A DNA stretch of 64,000 nucleotides from Paraflavisolibacter caeni. Its GTDB lineage: Bacteria; Bacteroidota; Bacteroidia; Chitinophagales; Chitinophagaceae. Positions within the stretch are counted from its first letter, which is position 1, and each line of letters opens with the position of its first letter. The notes under the pieces were generated by a model. That model saw nothing but the letters and a program-made list of their open reading frames with translations. It was not told the origin of the DNA and did no database searches. Location of the stretch: assembly GCF_025628885.1 (NCBI RefSeq), contig NZ_JAOTIF010000017.1, positions 1-64,000 on the forward strand, read 5' to 3'. Below, one piece after another: positions 8,883 through 16,418 of the stretch. The translations under genes were made by a program, and so were the position numbers.

Positions 8883-11102
8883 TCATTTCATTAGTCCCTG
8901 TACCTTTTTCATTCCTGAACTGTTGATTTTAGAAGTAAGTGCTGCCTTGATATCTCTTTTTTCCTGTTCCGTCAGGTGAAAGCTTAATGCGGCCTGGTTG
9001 TTTTTATTTGCTGATGTATATTGAAATACTACCTTATAAACGGGAAAGCTGGTATTGCTGGCGAAATAGGTGTACATGTCGTTCTGAAAATACTCCATCA
9101 TTTTGCTCCAGCTGTGTTGGAGCAATAAAACAGGTTTGACCGTATGATCGCCAAAGCCTTTGATTTCGTACGGCATTTCCCAACCACCTGCCTGCCTGTC
9201 GCGTATCTGTAAAATCAGTACGCCGCGGGTGTTTTGTTTGATCCATTCTTTCATTGACGATATAAAGCGAAGGCAATTTTCCATGCCGAAGTTGTCGCGC
9301 AGACCTCCGTCCATTACATCTACTACGGGTTTTGAGGGCAGCCAAACGGAAGGCATTACTATCGGAAATGTTGCATTGGTGCGTAAGATCGTGAGCATGC
9401 GGAGGTTGTAAGGATTTTGCCTGGAGAAAAAAGAGACAAAATCAACTGCATCCGGCGAAATAGAAGATGTTACACTGCTGTCAACAGGTGGTGACATCAT
9501 AAAACGTACTGGTTGAGTGCTGATAATCAATTTTTTGGCATCACGGCTAATAACAGAATGGAAAAACATCAAAGGAATTACTGCATTGCTTTCATCTTCG
9601 ATGTAATCTTTAAGCCGATGATTTAATATCTTATTTGTATTACTATTTAATTTCAGTTCAAATGAATACCCCCTGTCTTTAATATACCGGTAGGGTCCTA
9701 CATGGAAATATTGAGCCGGGGAAAATATATCGCGGGCTACAAATGACGAAAAGGTAGGGTTCAGCAAGTCTTCTGAAATGGCGTCAACATAGCGATCGTC
9801 CTGTAGGTTGATGGGTTGGCCGAGCAGTTTTTGGCGGTAAAGCTCCCGGAAATAGGCTGCGCCGATCATTCCGCCTGATGCTCCGGTAATCAGGAAAGTT
9901 TTGCAGAATAATTCACCATTGGAAATGCTATCCAGTCCTTGCAGCATGTTCATCGTAAATGTTGCGCTTCTGTTGCCTCCTCCACTTGTTGCGATCAAGA
10001 TCATCAAAGGCTTTGCTGTATCATTTTGCTTTGCCTTCCACTTGTTTAAAATTTTGATCATGTTTTGCTTGTCTTTTTCCACATTTTCCGGGCTGCTCAT
10101 TGCATTCAGGCAGTGCTCTCCATATTCTGGCCAATTGTGTTCGTTATTGTAGTCGAGCCCGTAAGCCTTATTACGGGGGTCTATCCAGCCGATTTGGTAC
10201 ATATAATTAAGCGCTACAAAAAACACAACCAGGAAAGGCATGCTCCAACTTTGGAAGAAATAAGCAATGGCGCCTGAAATACCAATCATGATTCCAAAAA
10301 GTAAGGTAATGCTAGCGCCGGCAGGTATTTGAAATGCTTTATGGTCGATGAAAAATCCGATCAGGATCAGGAACATCATGGCAAACAAGATCGATACCAC
10401 TGCTGCAAAATGGTGGCGCTTAAAAATAGCATCCATTATTTTATGAGAATAATGCGATACATCCCGACAGCGTCGTATTGAGTAGAAGGAAGTTAAAAAC
10501 CATTCTGCATGGATCAACGTCCGTGTGTTCGTATTAGTTTCCGGCTGCAATTGGAGAATATAATCTTTGGCATTATTAAACAAAGGCTGCAGTTTCCGAA
10601 GGATCGTCTTATCGGCACTAAAAAAATAAAGAAATGAAATGACCAGAATAAACCCCAGTCCTGCAATGAAGCCTCCAATCAAAAAGATGATCTCCACATT
10701 TGGGATCAGTTCTTTGAAATGCAGAAACTGGTAAGCCTTTACGAGGTAAAATATCAAAAATGTAATGGGAATAATGCTGTTGTTAATGCAGTATTTTACA
10801 AAGGGATATTGTGTAGCCGCCAGGAAATTCACATGCCGGCTGAAAAGGATAAATGTTGTAATGTTCCAGCACATGATGAAGATGCCTACTGCTATACCCA
10901 TTATCGCAGCACTTAGCGGGTTTACATTGCCCAGGTACTCCGGAGCAAGGTAAAGTGCATCAGCACCAAAATCATCCATAAAAGAGCTGTTGACTACGCT
11001 AAACATGATCACCCAAAAAAGTAGCAATACCTGGTATTTTCTGAAGTGTAAAAAAACCAGTTGAACGGGTAGCGAATAAAATATTCCTCGTAGGTACATC
11101 AT
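8883..11102 (-). CDS. Multi-pass membrane protein with C-terminal patatin-like phospholipase domain
   Basis: A 739-residue protein of two parts. Residues 1-305 hold about seven hydrophobic helices (roughly 22-40, 65-88, 110-127, 138-161, 234-252, 262-284, 287-304). Residues 363-739 form a patatin-like domain. The oxyanion loop SGGGNR is at 373-378, the nucleophile elbow GASGG at 407-411 (Ser409), and the catalytic aspartate motif DGG at 598-600. The Ser/Asp dyad is therefore intact, and lipid acyl-hydrolase activity is likely, with the domain tethered to the inner membrane. The usual bacterial patatins are shorter and lack the helical half. Its substrate is unknown. A small palindrome separates it from ctaA upstream. 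Confidence 0.85.
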   Translation of the reverse strand: MMYLRGIFYSLPVQLVFLHFRKYQVLLLFWVIMFSVVNSSFMDDFGADALYLAPEYLGNVNPLSAAIMGIAVGIFIMCWNITTFILFSRHVNFLAATQYPFVKYCINNSIIPITFLIFYLVKAYQFLHFKELIPNVEIIFLIGGFIAGLGFILVISFLYFFSADKTILRKLQPLFNNAKDYILQLQPETNTNTRTLIHAEWFLTSFYSIRRCRDVSHYSHKIMDAIFKRHHFAAVVSILFAMMFLILIGFFIDHKAFQIPAGASITLLFGIMIGISGAIAYFFQSWSMPFLVVFFVALNYMYQIGWIDPRNKAYGLDYNNEHNWPEYGEHCLNAMSSPENVEKDKQNMIKILNKWKAKQNDTAKPLMILIATSGGGNRSATFTMNMLQGLDSISNGELFCKTFLITGASGGMIGAAYFRELYRQKLLGQPINLQDDRYVDAISEDLLNPTFSSFVARDIFSPAQYFHVGPYRYIKDRGYSFELKLNSNTNKILNHRLKDYIEDESNAVIPLMFFHSVISRDAKKLIISTQPVRFMMSPPVDSSVTSSISPDAVDFVSFFSRQNPYNLRMLTILRTNATFPIVMPSVWLPSKPVVDVMDGGLRDNFGMENCLRFISSMKEWIKQNTRGVLILQIRDRQAGGWEMPYEIKGFGDHTVKPVLLLQHSWSKMMEYFQNDMYTYFASNTSFPVYKVVFQYTSANKNNQAALSFHLTEQEKRDIKAALTSKINSSGMKKVQGLMK

Positions 11103-11170
11103 GTTAAGGGCAACGGGGTGAACCGTGTAGTAATTTACAAAAAAACCATGCGAATGACGAATTTTTCAAA

Positions 11171-11191
11171 TAACTAATTACGAATTAGTTA
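11171..11191. promoter_or_regulatory. Perfect 9-bp dyad between ctaA and the patatin gene
   Basis: TAACTAATT and its reverse complement are separated by three bases. The AT-rich arms and lack of a T run argue for an operator-like site or weak terminator. It lies 14 bp past the ctaA stop and about 70 bp before the patatin start. Confidence 0.4.
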
Positions 11192-11204
11192 AATCATTCC
11201 TCAC

Positions 11205-12263
11205 TCAAATTGTTTTCTTTTTCAACAGGTATAAGCTAAGGACGAGGGAAAGCAGTAAAAAGATGGCAACAATTTGATGGAGTTGTGCCATCCATTCAAA
11301 AATATTCCATTTGCCAGCTCTGATTTTAATACTGGTGAGCACTGTGAGTATTCCCAGCGTTGTTTGTAACAAAGCAAACGTTATAGGAAGCAGGCGTGTA
11401 GATGAAAATAATACTGACCTGCGTATTTTAAAAGCTCTGATGGTCCACATCAGGATGAGTAACAGGATCAGGTATGCCAGCATACGGTGAATAAAGTGAA
11501 TGACTACAGGGTTTTCAATAATGCTGATCCATCCTTCGGGGCGATTAAATATATAGTGCGGGATAAAACTTCCGTTTATATCCGGCCAGGTAGGTGCTGC
11601 AGGTGCGGCTTTGTGGCCGGCCATCAAAGCACCATATACTAATTGGATAAAAAGTAGTACAATAATCACCCATGTCGAACTTCTCAAGCGTGGTGCAACC
11701 ACCCGCGACCTGTCCTTTACCAGTAGTTTCAGTGCAAACCAGAAAGTGTAGAACAACAACGCCATTGCAAAGACAAAATGAAGTGCCAGTCGGGTGGGCT
11801 TCACATAGATAGCGTCGCCAACGAGTCCGCTGGCAACCATAATCCAGCCTACTGCTCCCTGCAATGCGCCTAACAAGAACAGAATTATTAACGGCTGCAC
11901 CATATCGGCCCGGAAGCGGCGCTGGAACAAAAAGACAAGGAAGGGAATGAAAAAGACAATACCGATCAAACGGCCCCATAAACGATGAAACCACTCCCAG
12001 AAAAAGATAAACTTAAAATCACTGAGTGTAAAGTCAAAATTGAGCAGCCTATATTGTGGTGTTTGCTGGTATTTATGAAATTCTTCAATCCATTTAGTTT
12101 CATTGAGAGGAGGTAGGGCGCCGGTAATGACATCCCATTCTGTAATAGAGAGGCCCGAGCCTGTCAGGCGTGTAATTCCTCCTAAAACAATTTGAACAAT
12201 GATCATGAAAACACCTATGAGCAACCAGATGGCCACTGGCCTGGAAGAACGTTCTTTTTGCAT
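11205..12263 (-). CDS. ctaA: Heme A synthase (COX15/CtaA family)
   Basis: Oxidises the C8 methyl of heme O to formyl, giving heme A for aa3-type cytochrome oxidase. The 352-residue protein has about eight membrane helices in two four-helix halves. Conserved features are GGITRLTGSGLSITEW (about residues 28-43), the EF-x-x-YQQTPQY loop, WFHRLWGR with a haem-ligand His (about 92-99), HFIHRMLAYL (about 254-263) and QLHQIVA near the C-terminus. The loop style is that of the COX15 type. A TACATTTG -7 box ends five bases before ATG 12263, implying a leaderless message. A 15-bp perfect inverted repeat abuts that promoter. Confidence 0.95.
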   Translation of the reverse strand: MQKERSSRPVAIWLLIGVFMIIVQIVLGGITRLTGSGLSITEWDVITGALPPLNETKWIEEFHKYQQTPQYRLLNFDFTLSDFKFIFFWEWFHRLWGRLIGIVFFIPFLVFLFQRRFRADMVQPLIILFLLGALQGAVGWIMVASGLVGDAIYVKPTRLALHFVFAMALLFYTFWFALKLLVKDRSRVVAPRLRSSTWVIIVLLFIQLVYGALMAGHKAAPAAPTWPDINGSFIPHYIFNRPEGWISIIENPVVIHFIHRMLAYLILLLILMWTIRAFKIRRSVLFSSTRLLPITFALLQTTLGILTVLTSIKIRAGKWNIFEWMAQLHQIVAIFLLLSLVLSLYLLKKKTI

Positions 12264-12268
12264 GACCG

Positions 12269-12276
12269 CAAATGTA
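12269..12276 (-). promoter_or_regulatory. -7 box of ctaA adjoining the start codon
   Basis: Minus-strand TACATTTG, five bases before ATG 12263. Transcription would begin at about the start codon. No TTG -33 element is visible at the expected distance. Confidence 0.55.
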
Positions 12277-12317
12277 AGTACGAAGTTAGAAATACGATGT
12301 GATCTAACTTCGTACTT
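12276..12317. promoter_or_regulatory. Perfect 15-bp inverted repeat beside the ctaA promoter
   Basis: Arms at 12276-12290 and 12303-12317 are exact reverse complements around a 12-base loop. The repeat lies between the DsrE-like gene stop (12330) and the ctaA -7 box. It has no clean T run on either side, so it may be a terminator for the upstream gene, an operator for ctaA, or both. Confidence 0.6.
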
Positions 12318-12329
12318 TGTGTACGGTAG

Positions 12330-12743
12330 TTATTGTGCTGCTTTAATATATCCCCAACCTTCTTTTTGTTTGGATATAATTTCATAAATACCATCGGGCA
12401 CGGTTTGTACGCCGGGCAGCAACTGACTCTTGTCTAGCTGATGCCGTTTCATGGCTATTTCACATACTTTAAAGGAGATGTTTTTATTTTGCAATACATC
12501 TTGCAAGGGTTTTTCAACTGAGGATTTGTTCTTTGTAACCATTGGGAGCGAAGCTCCATATAAAACAACTTCCAGCTTCGCTGTAGGATGAGAACTGTTA
12601 ATCCCGTTTAACCAGCGGATCACAGAACTCTGGACCGCCGTATCGCTGCTAGTGAGGTCGAAGACAACATTGTAAGGTGTTTGTGAAAAAGATATATGGG
12701 AGAGCAATGTTAAAACACCTGTAATCAGAAGAGATTTTTTCAT
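12330..12743 (-). CDS. Exported DsrE-like protein (Sec signal)
   Basis: A 137-residue protein with a Sec signal peptide (MKKSLLITGVLTLLSHISFS, cleavage near residue 20). The mature part resembles the DsrE/DsrF-like fold. It has an alpha/beta start (VVFDLTSSD), a strand LEVVLYGASLP and a conserved cysteine in FKVCEIAMKRHQL (Cys94), followed by LLPGVQTVPDGI and a C-terminal GWGYI. In DsrE proteins the equivalent cysteine is the persulfide-carrying residue. Cytoplasmic DsrE proteins act in sulfur transfer; an exported version implies a periplasmic role, which is inference. It is divergent from a Tat-exported protein with the same C-terminal motif. Confidence 0.75.
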   Translation of the reverse strand: MKKSLLITGVLTLLSHISFSQTPYNVVFDLTSSDTAVQSSVIRWLNGINSSHPTAKLEVVLYGASLPMVTKNKSSVEKPLQDVLQNKNISFKVCEIAMKRHQLDKSQLLPGVQTVPDGIYEIISKQKEGWGYIKAAQ

Positions 12744-12893
12744 GGCTGGTGCTTTTATGTTCTTAAAAGTTACGATTATTTTAAACGCTCTGTTAAGGTA
12801 TTCTCTTTTGCATAAAAGATGATATGGTCTATTTTTCGTATCTTACTAGTAAGTTCTTTCATTGTATTTACTACCTCATCTAAACACTTAGCC

Positions 12894-13586
12894 ATGGAAC
12901 AAAAACAACCTACTCGCCGACATTTTATCGGTGCTCTTGCTGCAAGTGCAGCAACCATCGGCATGACCACCATTGCCACGCCTGTTACTGCTCATGCCAA
13001 GGCTATATCCAACAGTTTTACCGACCCTAATGATCCGGACGAATGGTTCAAAAAGATAAAAGGAAAACACAGAGTAGTTTTTGATGTTACTGAGCCGAAT
13101 GATGTTTTTCCATTTGCATGGCCCCGGATTTTTTTGGTTACAAATGAAAAAACAGGTACACCTGCAAAAGACAACAGTGTTGTTGTAGTTCTTCGCCATT
13201 CTGCGATTGGCTATGCCATGGATGACAGTATGTGGGAAAAGTACAAATTTGGTGAGTTTTTTAAAGCAGAAGACCCTGCAACCAAGGCTCCTGCTACCCG
13301 CAATCCTTTCTGGAAACCAAAACCTGGAGATTTCAAAGTGCCGGGTATTGGTAACGTAGCTATAGGTATCAATGAATTACAAGAAAGCGGCGTCATGTTT
13401 TGTGCCTGCGATATGGCCTTAACTGTATATAGTGCAATTGCTGCACAAGGCATGCAGAAGGATCCTGCCGAAGTAAAGAAAGAATGGGTGGCAGCTTTAC
13501 TGCCAGGTATTCAAGTTGTTCCATCAGGTGTCTGGGCCTTAGGCCGTGCGCAAGAGCATGGATGCGGTTACGTATTTGCTGGGTAA
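12894..13586 (+). CDS. Tat-exported DsrE-like protein
   Basis: A 230-residue protein with a twin-arginine signal (TRRHFIGALAASAATIG, residues 7-23). The Tat signal fixes the start at ATG 12894; the longer frame from 12819 adds 25 residues that would bury it. The C-terminus GVMFCACDMALT (Cys170, Cys172) then ALLPGIQVVPSGVWALGRAQ and GCGYV parallels the Cys and LLPGVQTVPDGI layout of the divergent DsrE-like gene, so the two appear homologous. The middle (residues 60-150) is larger than in DsrE. Tat export suggests folding or cofactor insertion before export. Function is otherwise unknown. Confidence 0.7.
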   Translation: MEQKQPTRRHFIGALAASAATIGMTTIATPVTAHAKAISNSFTDPNDPDEWFKKIKGKHRVVFDVTEPNDVFPFAWPRIFLVTNEKTGTPAKDNSVVVVLRHSAIGYAMDDSMWEKYKFGEFFKAEDPATKAPATRNPFWKPKPGDFKVPGIGNVAIGINELQESGVMFCACDMALTVYSAIAAQGMQKDPAEVKKEWVAALLPGIQVVPSGVWALGRAQEHGCGYVFAG

Positions 13587-13595
13587 AAGCAATTT

Positions 13596-13700
13596 AGATT
13601 TGAAATTTGGGTCCGCCCTATTGTGGGGTTCTATATTTTAAGTTTTTCCAAACATAGAAAGAGCTCTCATAATGAGATGCCAGGCTCAAATTTCAAATCT
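13596..13700. repeat. 105-bp element bounded by 14-bp inverted repeats
   Basis: Positions 13596-13609 (agatttgaaatttg) and 13687-13700 are perfect reverse complements enclosing 77 bp without an ORF. It lies between the convergent Tat-DsrE gene and the cytochrome gene. It could be a small non-autonomous element or a long-stem RNA/terminator. The remaining spacer (13701-13834) shows nothing else. Confidence 0.4.
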
Positions 13701-13834
13701 TAGCCTGTGTTTTTGTGATTTTAATAAACAAAAGCCATCATCTTCCGAGCCTCAAGAATATATTTATGGAATGATTGAGTGGCTAAATGACAAGGTCAAA
13801 TGAATTGATGAATAGTAAAGCTGCGAGGTGGTTA

Positions 13835-14812
13835 CTACTTGCTTTTTTTTATAGGACCGAACGGTCCAAACTTGTGTTGTTGTTCTGAAAAGGAATCTGC
13901 ATAGGGGCCAAAAGGGTGGTCTACGGGCTTTTTAGCAATATTGGGCCAGTCGTATGGGAAAAATTTTAGGGGCCTTGGCTGTGAATTGATAAAAGCCGCC
14001 AGATCCCAAGCTTCTTCATTGGTTAATTGTGGTTCTTTCCATGTTGCTCCCAAAGGCATGCTGTTTTTTATAAACCCTGCCAGGCGGCTCAACCGGTACA
14101 TACCCGCACTAACGTTATAGCTTTTTGGGCCCCATAAAGGGGGGTAAACATAAAAGGAAGAATCCCCGGAAATAACACCATCACCATTTGCGCCATGACA
14201 ACGTTGACATTTCATGGCGAATATTGTTTGCCCCTTTTGAGGGTCAGCAGCTCTGTCCAGGTAAGGTAATTCCTCTGTTGCGGCACCTTGGGGTTTGATG
14301 TCTTTAGGGACACCTTGTCCTATCCATTTCACATAAGCCACCATTGCCCGCATTTCCTTACTCAGGCTGTCTAATGCTTTCCCATTCAGGCTCCGTTCCA
14401 TGCATTCATTGATCCTGAACTCAATAGATTCCAATCTGCCACTGCGATCACGGTATTTAGGATACGTAGAGGCTACAGCTGCAAAGCTGTTTGAATACAG
14501 ACGAGTGCCGGCATCCAAATGACAATTCTGGCAATTCATGCCATTCGATTTGCGGGCTATAATGCCTTGTGGACCGAGGTATTGAGCAGTATTTGCTATG
14601 AGTTCCTGGCCATAATGAATTAAATAGCCTTCATCAGTAAATGGAATTTCAGATGTATCCGGGGCTTGCCATTCCTCAGTTTCAGAATAAACGTTCGCGG
14701 ATGAAATGGTAATCGGTGCTGTTTTAGAACAGGTAAATGTTTGGTTTAGGATAACTATAAAAATAATTAAACCGAGGAGAATTGGAAACCAGGATGTGCG
14801 GATAAGATTCAT
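13835..14812 (-). CDS. Dihaem cytochrome c, thiosulfate dehydrogenase (TsdA)-like
   Basis: A 325-residue cytochrome c with one N-terminal membrane anchor (about residues 8-24) and two haem-binding motifs, CQNCH (94-98) and CQRCH (202-206). The block after haem 1, TYPKYRDRSGRLESIEFRI then NECMERSLNGK, is characteristic of TsdA. Its cysteine (Cys137) aligns by motif with the unusual axial haem ligand of that enzyme. KNSMPLG (about 249-255) offers a methionine ligand for haem 2. TsdA interconverts thiosulfate and tetrathionate in the periplasm. The assignment to that reaction is inference, but the family match is good. It is the third sulfur-type gene in this group, downstream of and convergent with the Tat-DsrE gene. 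Confidence 0.82.
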   Translation of the reverse strand: MNLIRTSWFPILLGLIIFIVILNQTFTCSKTAPITISSANVYSETEEWQAPDTSEIPFTDEGYLIHYGQELIANTAQYLGPQGIIARKSNGMNCQNCHLDAGTRLYSNSFAAVASTYPKYRDRSGRLESIEFRINECMERSLNGKALDSLSKEMRAMVAYVKWIGQGVPKDIKPQGAATEELPYLDRAADPQKGQTIFAMKCQRCHGANGDGVISGDSSFYVYPPLWGPKSYNVSAGMYRLSRLAGFIKNSMPLGATWKEPQLTNEEAWDLAAFINSQPRPLKFFPYDWPNIAKKPVDHPFGPYADSFSEQQHKFGPFGPIKKSK

Positions 14813-14861
14813 TACACTGGTTTGATCGAGTAGAATTAAAGTTACAAAATTTGAAATTCTC

Positions 14862-14869
14862 TACTTTTG
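14862..14869 (+). promoter_or_regulatory. -7 box of rnhB
   Basis: TACTTTTG ends five bases before ATG 14875 and supports that start over the upstream ATG 14851. Confidence 0.5.
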
Positions 14870-14874
14870 GCAAA

Positions 14875-15471
14875 ATGCTGCAACTATTTTACCAGGAGGA
14901 ATTTATTGAAGCTGGCTGCGACGAAGCCGGCAGGGGATGTCTTGCCGGCCCCGTGTTTGCTGCGGCAGTAATATTGCCTAAAGACTTTTATCATCCCTTG
15001 CTTAACGATTCTAAGCAACTATCAGAAAAGCAGCGGTATGAATTGCGTCCTTTTATAGAACAAAATGCCAAAGCCTTCGCCGTTGCCAGTTTGTGCAATA
15101 AAGAAATTGACAAGCTGAACATATTAAAAGCTTCTTTTAAAAGTATGCACCTGGCGATTAAAAAGCTGAATTTAAACCCCCAGCTTTTACTGATTGATGG
15201 TAATCGCTTTTCTCCTTATAAAGGAATTCCGCACAAGTGTATTGTACAGGGTGATGCAAAATTTGCATCTATAGCTGCAGCTAGTATATTAGCCAAGACT
15301 TACCGTGATGATTTCATGAACGGCTTGCACGAAAAATATCCGCAGTATAATTGGGCAAAAAACAAAGGTTATGGTACCAAAGAGCATCAGCGTGCCTTGA
15401 ATCAGTATGGTCCTTGCTGTTTTCATCGTACATCTTTCCGTCTTAGTTATCATGAGCCTGAGTTGTTTTGA
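14875..15471 (+). CDS. rnhB: Ribonuclease HII
   Basis: Endonuclease that cleaves the RNA strand of RNA-DNA hybrids, including single misincorporated ribonucleotides. The 198-residue protein from ATG 14875 has the family length. GCDEAGRGCLAGPV (residues 14-27) holds the catalytic Asp16-Glu17 pair. LLLIDGNR supplies the third acidic residue. GDAKFASIAAASILAKTYRD and the C-terminal KNKGYGTKEHQRAL are standard RNase HII blocks. The upstream ATG at 14851 would place the promoter box inside the coding sequence. A strong terminator lies about 105 bp past the stop. Confidence 0.95.
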   Translation: MLQLFYQEEFIEAGCDEAGRGCLAGPVFAAAVILPKDFYHPLLNDSKQLSEKQRYELRPFIEQNAKAFAVASLCNKEIDKLNILKASFKSMHLAIKKLNLNPQLLLIDGNRFSPYKGIPHKCIVQGDAKFASIAAASILAKTYRDDFMNGLHEKYPQYNWAKNKGYGTKEHQRALNQYGPCCFHRTSFRLSYHEPELF

Positions 15472-15575
15472 AAGTTTTTATAATGGCAATGCAGCGTTTT
15501 CCTGTTTCAAGACTGTCTTTTTATTGCTGCATCTTTATAAATGATATGCCGTAAAAGAAATGGTTGAAGGTTAAC

Positions 15576-15606
15576 AAAAACACCGCTTTCGAGCGGTGTT
15601 TTTGTT
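15576..15606 (+). terminator. Rho-independent terminator after rnhB
   Basis: The hairpin 15580-15599 (ACACCGCT stem, TTCG-type loop) is flanked by A and T runs, with TTTTTGTT following. Confidence 0.9.
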
Positions 15607-15901
15607 ATTATATTGATCAGCCTATTGCAAAAGCCATTTTCCTTTACTACTTTGCAGTTGAAGTTTGAAATTTTATACGAGTAGATAAACTAAGCTTTAA
15701 TTACTGCTTTGTTTGCAAGATGGTTAATGTCTTTCCTTTCTGAGCTACTTGTAAAATAATCCTCCATGAAAAATTAATCAAGTATTTATTATCCTAGTTC
15801 CTTGTCATGTAAAGCCATTCTCCTTCATCCTTCAGAAAGCCGATAATCCTGCATCTCATTGAAAACAGAGTCAATTAATACCCGTTAATGAATACTGTTT
15901 T
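15607..15901. other. Spacer between rnhB terminator and Calx-beta gene
   Basis: No gene is supported. A 21-codon minus-strand frame (15794-15859) reads as protein-like but is too short to call. The leader just before ATG 15902 has no clear promoter box. Confidence 0.5.
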
Positions 15902-16381
15902 ATGACAAGAGCTGTTATTCTTTTGTGCTTTATTGTTTCTAGCCTAGTTACTCTAGCTCAAACACCTCAATGGACGTCATCAACTAATACGCCAGCTTTT
16001 AACTCAAGCAACCTCCCTGTTGTCTGTGTGGAAAGTGCTGTTGTCACGGAAGGAGAAAACAATGGGTGTTATATGGTGTTATTGCTGTCACTTAGTAAGA
16101 GAAGTAAGGACCCCGTAAAAGTTCAGTATCAAACGTTAAGCAATACAGAACTTGAAGGTGAGGATTATTTGCAGAAAAAAGGCATTCTTACTTTTCCGGC
16201 AAATCGGCTTTTGCAAACATTGAAGATCCAGGTAGATTGCAATGTGCATTCAAAACTGGATAAAACCTTTTTTGTCAAACTCTCCGGAGTTGTCAATGCA
16301 ACCCCGGAGCATGACACCGTTATAGGAACGATCAATAGTGTTCTACCCATTACTGGGATAAGCCGCAATCAACCTTTTTAA
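15902..16381 (+). CDS. Secreted single Calx-beta domain protein
   Basis: A 159-residue protein with a Sec signal peptide (MTRAVILLCFIVSSLVTLAQ). The mature part matches one Calx-beta domain: VTEGENNGCYMVLLLSLS, VKVQYQTLSN, GEDYLQKKGILTF, LQTLKIQV and LDKTFFVKLSG, ending in a predicted final strand TVIGTI. Calx-beta domains bind calcium or serve as adhesive modules in large surface proteins. A free-standing domain of this size is unusual. There is no T9SS sorting tail. Function and partner are unknown. It converges on the oxidoreductase gene across 37 bp. Confidence 0.75.
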   Translation: MTRAVILLCFIVSSLVTLAQTPQWTSSTNTPAFNSSNLPVVCVESAVVTEGENNGCYMVLLLSLSKRSKDPVKVQYQTLSNTELEGEDYLQKKGILTFPANRLLQTLKIQVDCNVHSKLDKTFFVKLSGVVNATPEHDTVIGTINSVLPITGISRNQPF

Positions 16382-16418
16382 ATTTCACTTAGATTTTTAC
16401 GCATCTAATACGTTTACC

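Noticed and set aside
9034-9345. 103-codon ORF antisense/offset within the patatin gene
   Set aside because: It lies wholly inside a well-supported gene with clear catalytic motifs and has no domain of its own.
15794-15859. 21-codon minus-strand frame (RIIGFLKDEGEWLY) recalling small DUF3565-type proteins
   Set aside because: Far shorter than that family, lacks its Cys/His part, and no continuation was found in another frame.
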